Positions 61,501-64,000 of a stretch of DNA of 64,000 bases are shown here, piece by piece; the stretch's first letter is position 1; every line of letters begins with the position of its first letter. This DNA is from Adenanthera pavonina (Eukaryota > Streptophyta > Magnoliopsida > Fabales > Fabaceae): the NCBI GenBank assembly GCA_026686845.1, contig JAIVEN010000003.1, positions 4,714,501-4,778,500 of the forward strand, in the 5' to 3' direction. The notes under the pieces were generated by a model that saw nothing but the letters and a program-made list of their open reading frames with translations, searched no databases and was not told the origin of the DNA. The position numbers were made by a program, and so were the translations under genes.

Positions 61501-63274
61501 ACATAAGCACAAGCATCACTTGCAAGCCTTGGCTGTTGATAAGCACTTTGTTGATCATAAATTGTCAAAGACTGCTGTAGGTAGACAATTTAGTGCCATT
61601 GTATTAGAAAAAAAGTTTTGGGATGATTGTTATCAAACTGTGAAGATTATGGATCCCCTTATACGATTGCTGAGAATCGTAGATTCAGATGAAAAGCCTT
61701 CAATGGGTTATGTGTATGAAGGAATGGTGAGAGCAAAAAAGGCAATAAAGAACATGTTTCATAACAAGAAGGAAAAATATAAGCCTTATACAAATATTAT
61801 TCAAACTCGATGGGATAAGCACTTGAAGAATGATCTACATGTAGCAGCATATTTGTTGAATCCTGCATTCATGTATAATAAGGAATTTTGTCACAAGAGA
61901 AGAATTATGGAATCAATGCTTGATCTATTTGAGGCAAACAGCTCTAAGGCCTACATTGACATGATAACTCAGTTGACAATGTATCGTGAGCATCAAGGCT
62001 CTTTTAGTCAGGAACAAACTATTGCAGCAACCAATAGATTAGAACCATGTAAGTATCATTATAACTCATTAATTATTGTTTGTGTATTTGTCATATAAGT
62101 ATATAATATAATTGAATGTTTTGTCTTTTTTATGCAGATAATTGGTGGGACATTTTTGGAGGTAGTGTTCCAAAATTGCAAAAGCTTGCCATTCGTGTTC
62201 TTAGTCAAACCTCTTCTTCTTCTAGATATGAGCGAAATTGGAGTTTGTTTGAACGCATTCATACAAAAAGAAGAAATAGATTGGAGCATCAACGGTTAAA
62301 TGATTTGGTTTTTGTTAATTATAACTTACGGCTACAATATAGGTAATAACTAGTAAGTTTCAATTATTATGAATCATTCATATTTGATTGTTTTATTCTT
62401 ATTCTTCATTAAACTTATATTTGAATACTTCCTTTTTTATTGTTTTGTCAAAGGTCACAATTGAAGAACAGGAGTTATGATCCCATTGATTATGAATCAA
62501 TTGACAAAGTTGATTTTTGGGTAGTCGAAGAAGATACAACTCCTGAATTTGATGATGCAGCTCTTCAAAGTGACACTTTGATTCATGAAAACATTACAAT
62601 TCAATCAGAGACTCAAAGAGATAATGAAGGTTTATATTTTCAATTCCAAATACGTTTCTAATATTATAATTATATAATTTCTTAATATATAATCATTAAT
62701 TTTACTTTTTTTCAAACATATAATAGGAAATGAAGATATGAACATTCCAGATCTCCCTTCTTTAGCTTCATTGGATGCTCATAGAGTTGGACCTGATCCC
62801 CCTCCTTTTACTTCATTAGATGCTGACAAAGTTCAACTTGATGTTGCTTCTGGTCCTCTTAATTTGGACTTAACATCGGAAGAATATAATTTGAATGAAT
62901 TTTATGGTGACTATTGATTGACTGATTATGGTAGATGAATATGGGCATGGTTGTTGATGGTGTTTATTGTAGATGAATTTGGTTGTTTATGAACCCATGT
63001 TTATGTTAAATTGTTAAGTGATGGCTGCTGAGTATGGTATCAAGCTTTTGGAATTGTGGCTGAAGAATATTGTATCAAACTGTTGTTTTTATCTTAGTTT
63101 GAATGTCAGTTTTATGATTATGGAAGCATATCTTCTATATTTTTCATTTATATTATGTAAAATATATTAATTTATTCACCATTGGTTTGACCCTGGTTCA
63201 ACCCCGGTTCGACCATTGAATCTTGAACCAGTATTTTGACCGGTTTAATGACCGGTCCGGTTTTTTGAACCTTG
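58528..63274 (+). mobile_element. hAT transposon (4747 bp), almost intact
   Basis: Inverted ends of about 23 bp (left CAATGTACAAAAAATCGG, right read on the other strand CAAGGTTCAAAAAACCGG) are followed by CCGG-rich subterminal sequence on both sides. The exact 8-bp duplication ATAATAAT (58520-58527 and 63275-63282) is the hAT target size. The element contains one transposase gene. The region 58630-60200 before it is a non-coding leader with short open frames only. The exact TSD and a single coding lesion suggest a young copy. Confidence 0.95.
60206..62917 (+). pseudogene. hAT transposase with one premature stop
   Basis: The enzyme would excise and insert the hAT element. Four coding exons join in frame: 60206-62048, 62138-62342, 62454-62629, 62727-62917 (805 codons). 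A BED-type zinc finger is near residues 58-90 (YTCLFCSSVYRGGG, then INRMKQHLACV). A DUF659-type domain follows (NGCTLMADGWTDMRQRTLIN, VVTDNAANY, CAAHCMNLILKDIA). The hAT dimerisation domain is in exon 2 (WWDIFGGSVPKLQKLAIRVL, SSRYERNWSLFERIHTKRRN). The catalytic Asp in DGWTD, Asp in VTDNAAN and Glu in YERNWS are all present. One defect: TAG at 60395-60397 in GKADLA*EYFALKKEG, where family members have Trp, consistent with TGG to TAG. The 536-codon frame from 60488 is otherwise open but begins inside the BED domain. The start could also be the ATG at 60236. Confidence 0.93.
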
Positions 63275-63282
63275 ATAATAAT

Positions 63283-64000
63283 AAGTAAGTTTATTTAATA
63301 ATTAAAGTAACTTGAATTACTTTTTGGTAAAAGCTTTCCAAAATTTCCGTCATATCCCATGGCATGTTTCAGACGTATCTCAACTAATTTTTGGCCAAAA
63401 AATTACTTCAATTATTTAAATAGACTAAAATACCCTTTACCGATTATATTTACCTGTACCAATTAAGTATTTTTGTCAAAATTATCATTAAATTGGTACA
63501 GGATTATCCAACCATTAATTTTGGTCCAAAATCATTATCTAGACCCAAAATATATTTTAGCAAGGTCCAATCATTGTCCTTGGATCAATACTGCCTTTTC
63601 CTGCAGTCTAAACTGACTTTTATTGGGTAAAATATTAATATTAAATTCTAATCACCCAATAAATATGATTTTGATCTTAATAAATTTCATTCTATATTTC
63701 ATTGGATCTAACTCATTGAGAGCTTCATTTTGACTATAATTTTTCATATTTATAAAAATACCCTTGATCATGAGTTAATTTATAATTTTTAAAACTTTCG
63801 GGTCATCAGGTATAATTTATCCTAAAATTCATAAACTTTTCATCCACCCCTGCATCCACAGACTTAAATTTATTATTATTATTATTATTTCCTTTTTCTT
63901 TTTTTCTTTTTCTTTTCTTTTTTACTTCCAGGAGTAAAATGATCATTTTTTTCATTTTTCCTTTCAATTGAAATAATTGACCTCTTTATCATATTTCATG
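63283..64000 (-). mobile_element. Probable continuation of the LTR past the hAT element
   Basis: The stretch is AT-rich and non-coding, with phrases such as AAAATACCCTTTACC (63427-63441) and AAAATACCCTTGATCATGAG (63755-63774) that look like antisense LTR sequence. It has an (ATT)n run at about 63868-63890 and a T-rich stretch after it, and it runs off the window. No gene is visible. The assignment depends on the LTR reading of 56787-58527. Confidence 0.3.

Noticed and set aside
1..64000. tRNA or rRNA genes
   Set aside because: I found no cloverleaf-like sequence with good A and B boxes and no rRNA-like block by eye; a tRNA search program would settle it.

Overview
This is nuclear DNA of a flowering plant, most likely a eudicot. 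It is AT-rich, its genes have many short exons with GT-AG introns, the recognisable proteins are plant-type, and much of the window is plant transposable elements. I cannot name the species.

Host genes lie in the middle. A SPRY-domain membrane protein gene (+, 24962-26885, two exons) is followed by a decayed 5'-truncated copy of LCB1 (-, about 28440-30415). Next come the intact SUMO-conjugating enzyme gene SCE1/UBC9 (-, 33049-34855, five exons, 160 aa) and the intact serine palmitoyltransferase subunit gene LCB1 (-, 38329-43899, twelve coding exons, 488 aa). All twelve LCB1 exons and all five SCE1 exons join in frame when read by eye. The LCB1 pseudogene keeps introns, so it arose by DNA duplication and not by retroposition; it lies on the far side of SCE1 from its parent.

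Mobile elements fill most of the rest. At 1782-3430 is a foldback Mutator-like element with an exact 9-bp target duplication. At 10981-24230 is a 13.25-kb Mutator-like element (MULE) with about 200-bp inverted ends. It carries a ULP1-type (SUMO protease-like) pseudogene, a captured fragment of a PWWP-domain gene, a 2.6-kb inverted array of 22-bp repeats and a full-length but broken MuDR-type transposase. The MULE appears to have jumped into a Stowaway-like MITE, and the transposase was later split by a 1458-bp solo LTR (exact TSD CCCTG). A second solo LTR lies at 53435-54931 (TSD ACTAT). A 4747-bp hAT element at 58528-63274 has an exact 8-bp TSD and a transposase with a single premature stop; it may itself sit inside an older LTR that runs off the window. 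Small MITE-like hairpins lie in LCB1 introns 3 and 6.

The remaining stretches (1-1780, 3440-10714, 30420-32580, 34960-36480, 45200-53430, 54940-56780) are AT-rich and show no coding region I can support. The most unusual object is the nested MULE: a transposon with an ULP-like gene, a captured chromatin-reader fragment and its own palindromic satellite. ULP-carrying MULEs (the Kaonashi type) are known in plants, so the class is not new; the particular cargo and architecture may be.
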